In this document: piece after piece, positions 17,001 to 23,237 of the stretch | How positions within the stretch are numbered: the stretch's first letter is position 1 | Layout: each line of letters opens with the position of its first letter | Assembly (NCBI GenBank): GCA_964354345.1 | Contig: CAYGZL010000051.1 | Location: 1 to 32,617, forward strand | Length of the DNA: 32,617 nt | DNA from: CAYGZL01 sp964354345 | GTDB taxonomy: Bacteria > Chloroflexota > Anaerolineae > Anaerolineales > UBA4823 | Direction of reading: 5' to 3' | Notes under the pieces: generated by a model | Database searches by the model: none | The model's input: the letters and a program-made list of their open reading frames with translations, nothing else | Told to the model about the DNA's origin: nothing | Program-made: the position numbers and the translations under genes

Positions 17001-17518
17001 CCGCTGCCCGCCAGTGCCTGGAAGAGGCGATCCCGCAATTAACCAGCCTTGGTGATCGCTTTGGCCAGGCCGCCGGGCTGGCTTACCTGGGGATGACGCA
17101 GGAAAAGGCTGGCCAGATCGCCCCGGCGCAGGATTGCTACGCCCAGGCCGAGCAGATTTTCCGCCAGGTGGACATGCTAGGGGGAGCGCATGATGCTCTG
17201 TGTGGGCAGGCACGCTGCACTTTGGAACAAGGCGATTTGGAAAGAGCTTACCAACAAGCCTGCCAGGTGTGGGGGTATTTAGAAAAGGATGGCGCGCAAA
17301 CCATGGAATTTCCCATTTTGGCTTATTTGACCTGTGCAGAGATATTCCAGGCGTGTACAGACCAGGCGCAACTGTGCGCAGCGCTCAAAGCCGGTTACCA
17401 GGATCTTATGCAGCGCGCTGAGAGGATCAGCAATCCCGCCTGGCGCCAATCGTACCTGGAAAATGTGCCAGAGCACCACACGATCCGCTTGCGATGGGAA
17501 GAAATGACCAGGATATAA
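14063..17518 (+). CDS. Class III adenylate/guanylate cyclase fused to AAA ATPase and TPR repeats
   Basis: 1151-residue signalling protein. Residues about 55-250 form a class III nucleotide cyclase domain. Metal-binding aspartates are in FSDIVGST (Asp67) and LGDGLLAVFG (Asp111), and the transition-state Asn and Arg are in TATGEAMNLAGRL, so it looks catalytically competent. The Thr in that motif, and Gln rather than Lys before GDG, resemble the soluble-cyclase-like subgroup, so ATP versus GTP preference is open. A STAND-type ATPase follows with Walker A GEAGMGKS (about 300-307) and Walker B VVILLEDLHWSD (about 430-441). The C-terminal ~450 residues are TPR-like helical repeats. No membrane segment is seen; it is cytoplasmic. 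It is followed on the same strand by a small protein (21 nt) and a cNMP-domain phosphatase, which suggests a dedicated second-messenger circuit. Confidence 0.9.
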   Translation: MTATASDELGKLRAALAGLETQRGIVDTSILEPALAALRGQITALEAQQAEAPPAEERRIVSALFSDIVGSTAIAGKLDPEDWKRVVSAIQKMAGKAIEAAHGQVLQYLGDGLLAVFGVQEVSENDAENAVRAALAIQAGLAALKTEAAQASQPEELLFRNELQSIQLRVGVHTGLVVLSELGTPTRKELTATGEAMNLAGRLQEAAPAGGVLISHDTFRYVRGLFDLEAQPLLAIKGKSEPIQTYRVYRSRSLRFRSETRGVPGLETRTVGREVELHTLQEAFQQAAWQGQEVWVQLIGEAGMGKSRLMGDMLGFLALQPIQFGLMRGRAFQGDEKQAFKLVRRTWFDLFQIAEDAPLTEAETRWEEACQELGANPEAAHVLGLLVGLPFEQSPYLSGLRRDPTLVKGRAVVISREILNRLRQAMPVVILLEDLHWSDPSSCEYIQQVFTEPAWKPAGLAHGLFIFSTARPERNPTERLLNHSLTGDDACFSIDESFVRYLDDKRDRLHLTLITLSPLNDSASQELARELLSHVQNVPESVVQLIVQRSEGVPYYVEEMVNWLLDRGIIDSQSSPWQFFPDKLHDNPLPATLQHLLLTRLSGLNEAERKVLQRGAVFGRTFWETGVEALGVPGSHRILESLERRGFVHAQAFSTLEGDPEWSFHHYLQREVTYESILKRERRELHKGAAAWLEAQASSGGRTAEFAGLLAEHTERAGEMDKAARWYLQAGEYAKSRGATHEARRFYDRTLELLPAQELKYRWEALLGRDEMLGVLGEMQARQADDETLLSLAQEMQDDECLARAYGRQGYTLSITGDDRAAVVAYDASLAAARRAGSLRWEAAALGMKLASLTHLGEMYDIEMVAEEAMQRAEEAGDAETLIDNMVNVALYYTTIGDLARAARLLTHQVELSRNQGEIRTEAAGLGNLGYAYLQLGLYPGGREAIERSLALSRSIGARRLTAFNQINLGLAYWRTGDLPAARQCLEEAIPQLTSLGDRFGQAAGLAYLGMTQEKAGQIAPAQDCYAQAEQIFRQVDMLGGAHDALCGQARCTLEQGDLERAYQQACQVWGYLEKDGAQTMEFPILAYLTCAEIFQACTDQAQLCAALKAGYQDLMQRAERISNPAWRQSYLENVPEHHTIRLRWEEMTRI

Positions 17519-17539
17519 TAATTTTTACTGAGGTGTGTT

Positions 17540-17968
17540 ATGTCAAGGTTTACACGGACTATTCCAACCGGAAGCTCTTTTCAGCGCAGCCAGTCAGACC
17601 AGGAGATCAGGTTCTCCGCTAAAGGGGTGGACTATGTGCGCGTCAAGATGAAGCCAGGTCTTAGCGTTGACCAGGCCAGTTTGCCGGACGACGCGCAAAT
17701 ACCCGCCTCGTCCGCCGGTTTCAGGGTCGGTCGCCTGATTCTCAATTTGAAAGCCACGCTCCCGTCCGGGCAGACACTGGAGCTGTACATCCGGTATAGC
17801 CAGGAAGATGTTTCTTTTGCGGGAAACACCCGGCAGAACCTTAAACTGGCTTATCTGTTGAACGACCAATGGAACGTGATCAACGGAGTGAATTGGGACG
17901 ATCCCAATTTCGCCTACGTGGCGCTTACCGACTGGCCGGACGATCCACCGATGAGCGTGGGAAGGTAA
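17540..17968 (+). CDS. Small uncharacterised beta-rich protein in the cyclase module
   Basis: 142-residue protein that I do not recognise. A GAGGTG ribosome site 6-7 nt before the ATG makes it a convincing gene. It has no signal peptide, membrane helix or cysteine motif. The pattern of alternating hydrophobic residues in FRVGRLILNLKA and LELYIRYS, with a W-rich C-terminal stretch (NDQWNVINGVNW), suggests a beta-sandwich. It lies between the cyclase-ATPase-TPR gene (21 nt) and the cNMP/PP2C phosphatase gene (23 nt), so it may be a ligand-binding or adaptor component of that circuit. This is positional inference only. Confidence 0.75.
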   Translation: MSRFTRTIPTGSSFQRSQSDQEIRFSAKGVDYVRVKMKPGLSVDQASLPDDAQIPASSAGFRVGRLILNLKATLPSGQTLELYIRYSQEDVSFAGNTRQNLKLAYLLNDQWNVINGVNWDDPNFAYVALTDWPDDPPMSVGR

Positions 17969-17991
17969 GTTAACCGCATACCCGTTTCATC

Positions 17992-19233
17992 ATGAAAGTT
18001 CAGACTCTCAGCCGTATCCCAATCTTTGCGCGACTGCCAACAGTTGAACTCGAACGCCTGGCAGCTTCGTTGCAAACCTGCCACCTTCCGGCGCAAACCG
18101 TCTTTATCCAGGAAGGGCATGCGGACGAGGCATGCTACATATTGCTGGAGGGGGAGGTGGAAATTATTAAAGCGCTAGGGACGGACGAGGAGCGCTGCCT
18201 GGGAGTGCGCCAGGCGGGGATCATGCTGGGCGAGATGAGCCTGTTCAGCCAGGACGCCACCCATACAGCCAGTGTGCGCTCGTTGACCCCGCTGACGCTA
18301 CTGCAAATCACCCGCGCCGATTTCGATGCGCTGCTGCACCGCCAGCCTGACCTGGCTTATGAGATGGTGCGTATTATGAGCAGCCGCTTACAGGGATCGG
18401 AAAATGCGACCATCCAGGATCTGCGTAAGAAAAACCGAGAACTAAGCCAGGCCTACGAGGCGCTCAAAGCTGCCCAGGCAGACATCATCGTCAAAGAGCG
18501 CCTGGAACAAGAGCTTGAGGTCGCCCGGCGTATTCAACGAAGCATCCTGCCGAAGAGATTGCCGGACTCAGCGCACTACGAGTTCGGGGCCTTGATGATC
18601 CCAGCCAGAGCGGTCGGCGGTGATTTTTATGATTTCATTTCCCTGGGCGAAAACCGCCTGGGAGTGGTGGTGGGGGATGTTTCCGATAAAGGTGTGCCAG
18701 CGGCGCTTTTCATGGCCCTGTCGTATAGTTTGATGCGCGCCGTGGCAGGCCAGGAGAAGAAACCTGGAGATGTGCTTCGTCGAGTCCACCGCCATTTGTT
18801 GGAGATTGATGTCGCCAGGATGTATGTCACCCTGTTGTATGGCATCCTGGACATGAACAACGGGCGGTTTTCTTATGCCCGAGCGGGTCATCCCTATCCA
18901 ATTCTACTGGACAGGCAGGGTCAGATAAGCCAGTTTCCCACCGGGCAGGGACGGCCATTGGGCCTGGTCGGCCGGTTGGTACTCGATGAGCACACGATCT
19001 CCCTGTCGCCAGGCGCCACGCTGTTGATTTACAGCGACGGGTTGAGCGAAGCAGTGAATGAGGCGGGTGCGCAGCTCGAGATGAGCGACCTGCAAGCTAC
19101 CTTGATCGAGACGCTCGACTGTTCAACCCAGGAAATATGCCAGAGGCTGTGGGAGAAAGTCCAGCAGCACAGCGGTTCTCATCCCCAACAGGATGACTTT
19201 ACGGCGCTGGTAGTGCGGAGAGTAGCTCCATAG
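17992..19233 (+). CDS. cNMP-binding-domain/PP2C (RsbU/SpoIIE-type) protein phosphatase
   Basis: 413-residue regulator in three parts: a cyclic-nucleotide-binding-like domain (about 8-125), a coiled coil (about 138-185) and a PP2C/SpoIIE phosphatase (about 190-411). The phosphatase carries VGGDFYDF (Asp211), VVGDVSDKG (Asp229), IYSDGLSEA (Asp349) and QQDDFTALV (Asp401/402), so the metal site is complete. Such enzymes usually dephosphorylate anti-sigma-factor antagonists in partner-switching pathways. In the N-terminal domain the phosphate cassette reads LGEMSLFSQDATHTASVR: the Glu is kept (Glu81), but the arginine that grips the cyclic phosphate in CRP-type domains is His91. Ligand binding may therefore be altered or lost. 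The ribosome site is weak. Its 3' end overlaps the convergent minus-strand gene by 35 nt. Confidence 0.9.
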   Translation: MKVQTLSRIPIFARLPTVELERLAASLQTCHLPAQTVFIQEGHADEACYILLEGEVEIIKALGTDEERCLGVRQAGIMLGEMSLFSQDATHTASVRSLTPLTLLQITRADFDALLHRQPDLAYEMVRIMSSRLQGSENATIQDLRKKNRELSQAYEALKAAQADIIVKERLEQELEVARRIQRSILPKRLPDSAHYEFGALMIPARAVGGDFYDFISLGENRLGVVVGDVSDKGVPAALFMALSYSLMRAVAGQEKKPGDVLRRVHRHLLEIDVARMYVTLLYGILDMNNGRFSYARAGHPYPILLDRQGQISQFPTGQGRPLGLVGRLVLDEHTISLSPGATLLIYSDGLSEAVNEAGAQLEMSDLQATLIETLDCSTQEICQRLWEKVQQHSGSHPQQDDFTALVVRRVAP

Positions 19234-20341
19234 AACGCGCCATTTGCATCAGACTCAAACGGGCAGTCCGCCCGTCGGGAAAACCCCACCCGGGCAGCTT
19301 CACGGGACTGCATACCAGACCGTCCAGGCGGCAGTCGCTGCCCATGAACCACAGCGCCTCGGGCTGGTAAGCCCGCGCATCTTCGAGTGACATGCGCCAC
19401 TGCTCGGGCAGGGTGGTGGGTGGCAGATCGGGTGGAATACCAAAAGTCATCACGCCACGCGTCAGGTAGAGCGCTTCCAAACCAGCCTGGCGTGGTTGCT
19501 GGATGCAGAAATCCATAGTCGCCAGGCGATTGCGCCGCCGGTCGTAGATGCTGTCATAGGTGACCACCGCCCAATGTGGCAGAGCCTGCTGGAGTAGCGT
19601 AAGGTTGATGTTGCCCAACACCGCCATTGGCTGGTTATCCAGCTCGATGATCGAAGCCAACCGGCCGGTGAAGCCATGTTCACGCACCCCCTGCTCAATG
19701 CGTTGCAGGGTCGCGATGCGCCGGTCGGTGGTGAAATCGCGCCAGTGAGCGTAAGGGTAAGTGCGCGGCTCCAGGCGGAAGGCTTTAAGGGCGGCAAAGT
19801 TGGGCCGGTTGTGCCGGGCTGCCCAGGCGTTATAGACCGGAATCCGATGCTCCGCCTCGCCGTCGCAGAACTCCAACTCGACGACCAGTCCATCCGTATC
19901 GCCGCCGAACAGATCCACCACCTCAGCGAATAAGGCATCTACCCGTTCGGGCAGACCGGGTGCGTCCAGGTCATACACGCGGAAGCCGTCCACCCATTCG
20001 GGGGCATAAGAAAAACCGCCCGGCAGCGCCGCTTGGCCGGCCGGGTAGATGGTGGCGACCACCAGCAGCCAGGTACGCAGACCGCGCTGACGCGCCCCAC
20101 GTAACGCCTGGTAGAGCAGGGCGTTATCCGAGGCAATTGCCGAGCAGAGCGGATCTTGATCCAACCAGGGCAGGCGCGAGCGGTAGCCGGTGGTCAGCCA
20201 TTTGATGCCCAACACCAGCGAGTTAAACCCGCCCGCCGCCATATCGTCCAGCAAGACTTCCCAATCGGCGGCGGTGTAGCGCTCCAGCGAGCCATGTCGT
20301 GGACAGGTGTAGTCCCAGAAACCGATTTCTCTTATCACCAT
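19199..20341 (-). CDS. Uncharacterised TIM-barrel glycosidase-like protein
   Basis: 380-residue protein, not assigned to a numbered family. The N-terminal FWDYTCPRHGSLERY and DDMAAGGFNSLVLGIKWL segment and the repeated beta-alpha pattern look like a glycoside-hydrolase TIM barrel. VVELEFCDGEAEHR (about 153-166) and ASIIELDNQP (about 229-238) provide carboxylates at places where such enzymes keep catalytic acids, but I cannot assign them. No signal peptide is seen. Its ATG overlaps the stop of the upstream dehydrogenase by 7 nt, indicating translational coupling with two MDR dehydrogenases. A role in oxidising and cleaving a sugar or glycoside is inferred from this context. The 3' end overlaps the cNMP/PP2C gene by 35 nt on the opposite strand. 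Confidence 0.72.
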   Translation of the reverse strand: MVIREIGFWDYTCPRHGSLERYTAADWEVLLDDMAAGGFNSLVLGIKWLTTGYRSRLPWLDQDPLCSAIASDNALLYQALRGARQRGLRTWLLVVATIYPAGQAALPGGFSYAPEWVDGFRVYDLDAPGLPERVDALFAEVVDLFGGDTDGLVVELEFCDGEAEHRIPVYNAWAARHNRPNFAALKAFRLEPRTYPYAHWRDFTTDRRIATLQRIEQGVREHGFTGRLASIIELDNQPMAVLGNINLTLLQQALPHWAVVTYDSIYDRRRNRLATMDFCIQQPRQAGLEALYLTRGVMTFGIPPDLPPTTLPEQWRMSLEDARAYQPEALWFMGSDCRLDGLVCSPVKLPGWGFPDGRTARLSLMQMARSMELLSALPAP

Positions 20342-21309
20342 TCCACAACGACTTTGATGACCGTTTCGTCCCGGCTTTTGACCAGATCAAAGGCTTGCTC
20401 GAACCGGGGGAGTGGAAAACGGTGGGTGACCAGTTGTTCCAAAGGCAGTTGCCCTTCGCTCAGCAGGCGGAGAGCCTCACGCCAGGCGCCCTGGCTGGCA
20501 TTGCTGCCGGTGATCTGCAACTCCTGGTGTAACAGGTGGTTCCAGAGAAAGCTGGCGCGCTGCTCGCCGTAATCGCCAATGATCAGGAGATGGGCCTCCG
20601 GGGCGGCAACCTGCAAAGCAGCCTGGACAGCAGACGGCGCGCCACTGGCCTCGATAACATTATCGAATAAGTAACCAGTTCCTGCCTGCTGAATCGCTTC
20701 GACGAGGTTGCTTGGGCAAGCATGGTAGTTGATCGTCCCCGTGGCACCGAACTGCCGTGCCAGAGCCAGGCGGTGGTTGCGACCGCCGGCGACCAGGATA
20801 ACCTGGATGCCAGCGCGTTTGAGCAAGAGGAGCAAGAGCAGACCGAGTGGCCCATCCCCAAAGAGCAGGGCATTTTTCAGGCTGGCGGGCTGCAGGCGGC
20901 GCAGGCCGCGCACCGCCACTGCCAGGGGTTCCATCAGCGTGGCGATATGGAACGGAACCAGATCGGGAATGAAGTGCAGATTGCTGACCTCGGCGATGAA
21001 ATATTCGCCATAAGCCCCAGGGTACTCAAACCCGACTTCACCGCCGGAGGACATGACATTCTCGCCCGCGCAACGCCGCCCGGTCAGGCTGGCAGCTACT
21101 CCTGGACCAACCGCGGCAACCACGCCGGACCACTCGTGACCCAGGATGGCACCCGGCTGGACGCGCGGGTCGCCAGCGATCATGACGATGTCGGTGGCGC
21201 AGATGCCGAAAGCAGCCGAGTGGATGAGCGCCTGGCCCGGGCCGGGGGTGGGTGTCGCCAGCTCTACCAAGGCGAGCTGGTGGGGAGCCGTGAGGGTGAT
21301 GGCTTTCAT
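20335..21309 (-). CDS. MDR-superfamily zinc dehydrogenase lacking the structural zinc lobe
   Basis: 324-residue medium-chain dehydrogenase/reductase. Catalytic zinc ligands are visible: Cys37 (GICATD), His58/Glu59 (GHEWSG) and Glu127 (MEPLAVA), followed by a Rossmann motif GDGPLGLL. The four-cysteine structural zinc lobe is absent; its place is taken by ENVMSSGGEVGFEYPGAY. Probable substrates are polyols or sugars oxidised with NAD(P). The next gene upstream is a second MDR enzyme (13 nt gap) with a similar C-terminal THRFPL segment, so the two may be diverged paralogues catalysing related or sequential steps. The start is ATG 21309 with a modest AGG-containing ribosome site. It overlaps the downstream TIM-barrel gene by 7 nt. 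Confidence 0.88.
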   Translation of the reverse strand: MKAITLTAPHQLALVELATPTPGPGQALIHSAAFGICATDIVMIAGDPRVQPGAILGHEWSGVVAAVGPGVAASLTGRRCAGENVMSSGGEVGFEYPGAYGEYFIAEVSNLHFIPDLVPFHIATLMEPLAVAVRGLRRLQPASLKNALLFGDGPLGLLLLLLLKRAGIQVILVAGGRNHRLALARQFGATGTINYHACPSNLVEAIQQAGTGYLFDNVIEASGAPSAVQAALQVAAPEAHLLIIGDYGEQRASFLWNHLLHQELQITGSNASQGAWREALRLLSEGQLPLEQLVTHRFPLPRFEQAFDLVKSRDETVIKVVVEW

Positions 21310-21322
21310 AATTTGACCTGTC

Positions 21323-22366
21323 TCAGGGATTGATGATTACTTTATTGCGGTCCGGGCTGGCCATCACCTGCAGGGCGTGGTGAATTTCGACCAGCGGGAA
21401 GCGATGGGTGATGATTTGCGCCACGTCGATCAAGCCGGTTTCCATCAGGTGGATGGCGCGCGACATGGCCTGGGGGGTGGTACCAAAGCTGGCGTCCATG
21501 CGACCTTCCAGGAAATGAGTCAGCCCCCCGTCCAGCTCGAAGGTTTCGTGGGTGGTGATGCCGAAGACATTCCAGCGCGTGCCACGCCGGCGCAAGTCGA
21601 CCATTAACCTGACCGCCTCGATCGGTCCAGCCGCTTCGACGATCAAATCGGGGCCATCAGGCAGGATGGCAGAGACCTGCTCACGGATGTCCGGAGCACT
21701 TGGGTCCAGGCTGTGGGTAGCGCCCAATGCCAGGGCGGTGCGACGGGCGTAGGGGCTGGTATCGATGGCGATCAACGTGCCGGCGCCGGCAGCTTTGGCG
21801 ACCATCATACACAACAAGCCGATGCTGCCCACACCGATGACGATCACATCCTCTCCCAGGGTCATCTGGCTGTACTGGATCACGCCCTTCCAGGCGCCGG
21901 AGAGGGGCTCGGTGAGAGCAGCCACGTCGAAGGGGAGGTTTTTGGGCCTGGGAAAGAGGCTATTGGCGCGGGTAAGCATATATTCAGCAAAGGCGCCCGG
22001 CCAGATATCCTTGGGCCCATCGCCGCCGGTGGTGTAGGCGTTTTCGCAGTAATGGGTGTTGCCCGAACGGCAGGCCGGGCACAGACCGCAATAGCCGGAC
22101 GGCTGAACGATGACCTCATCGCCTTCTTTGAAACCCCTCACGCTCCGTCCGACGGCCGCCACCACCCCGCTGGGCTCGTGACCGGGGATGAAGGGGAAGT
22201 TGACATTGCGGCGGATGCCTTTGATGGCTTTATAGTCAGTGGCGCAAATGCCGCAGGATTTAATACGCACGACGACATCGTCCGGTCCGACCGGCGCGGG
22301 AATGGGGATTTCATCCAGGCGCAAGTCGTTGAAATCGTGTAAAACGGCAGCCAGCATGGTGGACAT
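21323..22366 (-). CDS. MDR-superfamily zinc-dependent alcohol/polyol dehydrogenase
   Basis: 347-residue zinc dehydrogenase of the sorbitol/threonine dehydrogenase type. It has both zinc sites: catalytic Cys41 (GICATD), His63/Glu64 (GHEPSG) and a Glu in LTEPLSGA; structural Cys93, 96, 99 and 107 (CGLCPACRSGNTHYC). The coenzyme motif is GVGSIGLL. The ATG at 22366 is preferred over an in-frame ATG at 22444 because it has AAGGAA 8 nt upstream and begins at the conserved N-terminus; the longer version would read through the VapBC operator. It is first in a three-gene minus-strand operon and divergent from vapBC across about 100 nt. Confidence 0.92.
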   Translation of the reverse strand: MSTMLAAVLHDFNDLRLDEIPIPAPVGPDDVVVRIKSCGICATDYKAIKGIRRNVNFPFIPGHEPSGVVAAVGRSVRGFKEGDEVIVQPSGYCGLCPACRSGNTHYCENAYTTGGDGPKDIWPGAFAEYMLTRANSLFPRPKNLPFDVAALTEPLSGAWKGVIQYSQMTLGEDVIVIGVGSIGLLCMMVAKAAGAGTLIAIDTSPYARRTALALGATHSLDPSAPDIREQVSAILPDGPDLIVEAAGPIEAVRLMVDLRRRGTRWNVFGITTHETFELDGGLTHFLEGRMDASFGTTPQAMSRAIHLMETGLIDVAQIITHRFPLVEIHHALQVMASPDRNKVIINP

Positions 22367-22418
22367 AAGGGGATTCCTTGGGTGGGATAAGTTGGGATGG
22401 ACGGATTGATTTGCCGAT

Positions 22419-22450
22419 GTATAATAGTAATGTATATTATACAATTATAC
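22419..22450. promoter_or_regulatory. VapBC operator/promoter with repeated half-sites
   Basis: Half-site ATTATAC occurs at 22436-22442 and 22444-22450 as an 8-nt-spaced direct repeat, and its inverse GTATAAT at 22419-22425. GTATATTATAC (22432-22442) is an 11-bp palindrome. A -35-like TTGCCG and -10-like TATATT (16-nt spacer) overlap these sites. The cluster ends 15 nt before the antitoxin ATG, as expected for ribbon-helix-helix autorepression, and could also affect the divergent dehydrogenase operon. Confidence 0.6.
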
Positions 22451-22465
22451 CACCTGGAGGTAAGG

Positions 22466-22765
22466 ATGGGCGAACATATGGTGCGCAAGCAAATCTACCT
22501 GCCTCGACGACAGAACCTGCTGCTTAAGCGACTGGCGAAGCAACGCGGGGTAAGCGAGGCGGAGGTAATCCGCCAGGCGCTGCAGCGTGAGGTAGAAGTA
22601 GTTCCATCTGCAGTCCGGTCCGGCGCGGTGGCCTGGGATGAAGTCGTCCGTTTTGTTGAGGCGCGCAAGGCCAGCCTGGCTGGAGAGGGTGAACCAATCC
22701 ATTGGAATCGGCAGGAGCTTTACGAAGAGCGCGAAAACCGCTGGCTAAAACCCAAGACGGAGTGA
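22466..22765 (+). CDS. vapB: VapB-type ribbon-helix-helix antitoxin
   Basis: 99-residue antitoxin. The N-terminal half is a ribbon-helix-helix domain: the strand MVRKQIYLPR is followed by two helices ending VSEAEVIRQALQREV. The C-terminal part (WDEVVRFVEARKASLAG ... WNRQELYEERENRW) is helical and acidic/tryptophan-containing, as in toxin-neutralising tails. The ATG at 22466 is preceded by a strong TGGAGG. An in-frame ATG at 22397 is rejected because it would translate the operator. The gene ends 5 nt before the PIN toxin start. It would neutralise VapC and repress its own promoter, using the half-sites just upstream. Confidence 0.85.
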   Translation: MGEHMVRKQIYLPRRQNLLLKRLAKQRGVSEAEVIRQALQREVEVVPSAVRSGAVAWDEVVRFVEARKASLAGEGEPIHWNRQELYEERENRWLKPKTE

Positions 22766-22770
22766 GTCCG

Positions 22771-23217
22771 ATGTCCCTGATCCTGATCGATACCAATGTG
22801 CTGGTATATTTTTTCGATCACAACACGCCTGACAAACAAGAACGCGCCGTACAGGTACTGGCTGTGTTGCAGCAACAAGATCAAGGTCGATTGAGCGTGC
22901 AATCCCTGGCTGAGTTTGTCAGCGCGGTACTGCGTAAGCTCAGTCCCCCGCTGACTGCCAGCCAGGCAGCGGAACAGGTCAACCTGTTGGCGGCTTCCTG
23001 GACGGTATTCGACCTGACTCCGCAAATCGTGCTCGAGGCAGCGCGGGGGGTGCGCGATCACCATTTTGCGTATTTTAATGCGCAAATTTGGGCGACGGCG
23101 CGGCTGAACCAGGTACCGCTGGTGTTCAGCGAAAATTTTCAGGACCGACAAGTGTTGGAGGGGGTGCGATTCGTCAATCCATTTACGGAGAAGTTTAATA
23201 TTGAAGAATGGATATAA
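22771..23217 (+). CDS. vapC: VapC-type PIN-domain toxin with a substituted acidic residue
   Basis: 148-residue PIN-domain ribonuclease. LILIDTNVLVY (Asp7) and SLAEFVSAV (Glu48) give the first two metal ligands. The third family position, normally Asp in a (W/Y)DAxIxA motif, reads YFNAQIWATA (Asn103). The last reads FSENFQD, with Glu121 rather than the common Asp. Active VapC toxins cleave RNA (tRNA or rRNA) to arrest growth; the Asn may weaken Mg binding here. The ATG at 22771 matches the conserved N-terminus; an upstream in-frame ATG at 22702 lies within the antitoxin. It is followed 20 nt later by a UroD-like gene, so read-through transcription is possible. Confidence 0.88.
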   Translation: MSLILIDTNVLVYFFDHNTPDKQERAVQVLAVLQQQDQGRLSVQSLAEFVSAVLRKLSPPLTASQAAEQVNLLAASWTVFDLTPQIVLEAARGVRDHHFAYFNAQIWATARLNQVPLVFSENFQDRQVLEGVRFVNPFTEKFNIEEWI

Positions 23218-23237
23218 CGGAGTAAAGGAGAGTCAGC

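Noticed and set aside
22397..22465. N-terminal extension of the antitoxin from ATG 22397
   Set aside because: It would translate the promoter and operator repeats, while ATG 22466 has a strong Shine-Dalgarno and starts just before the ribbon strand.
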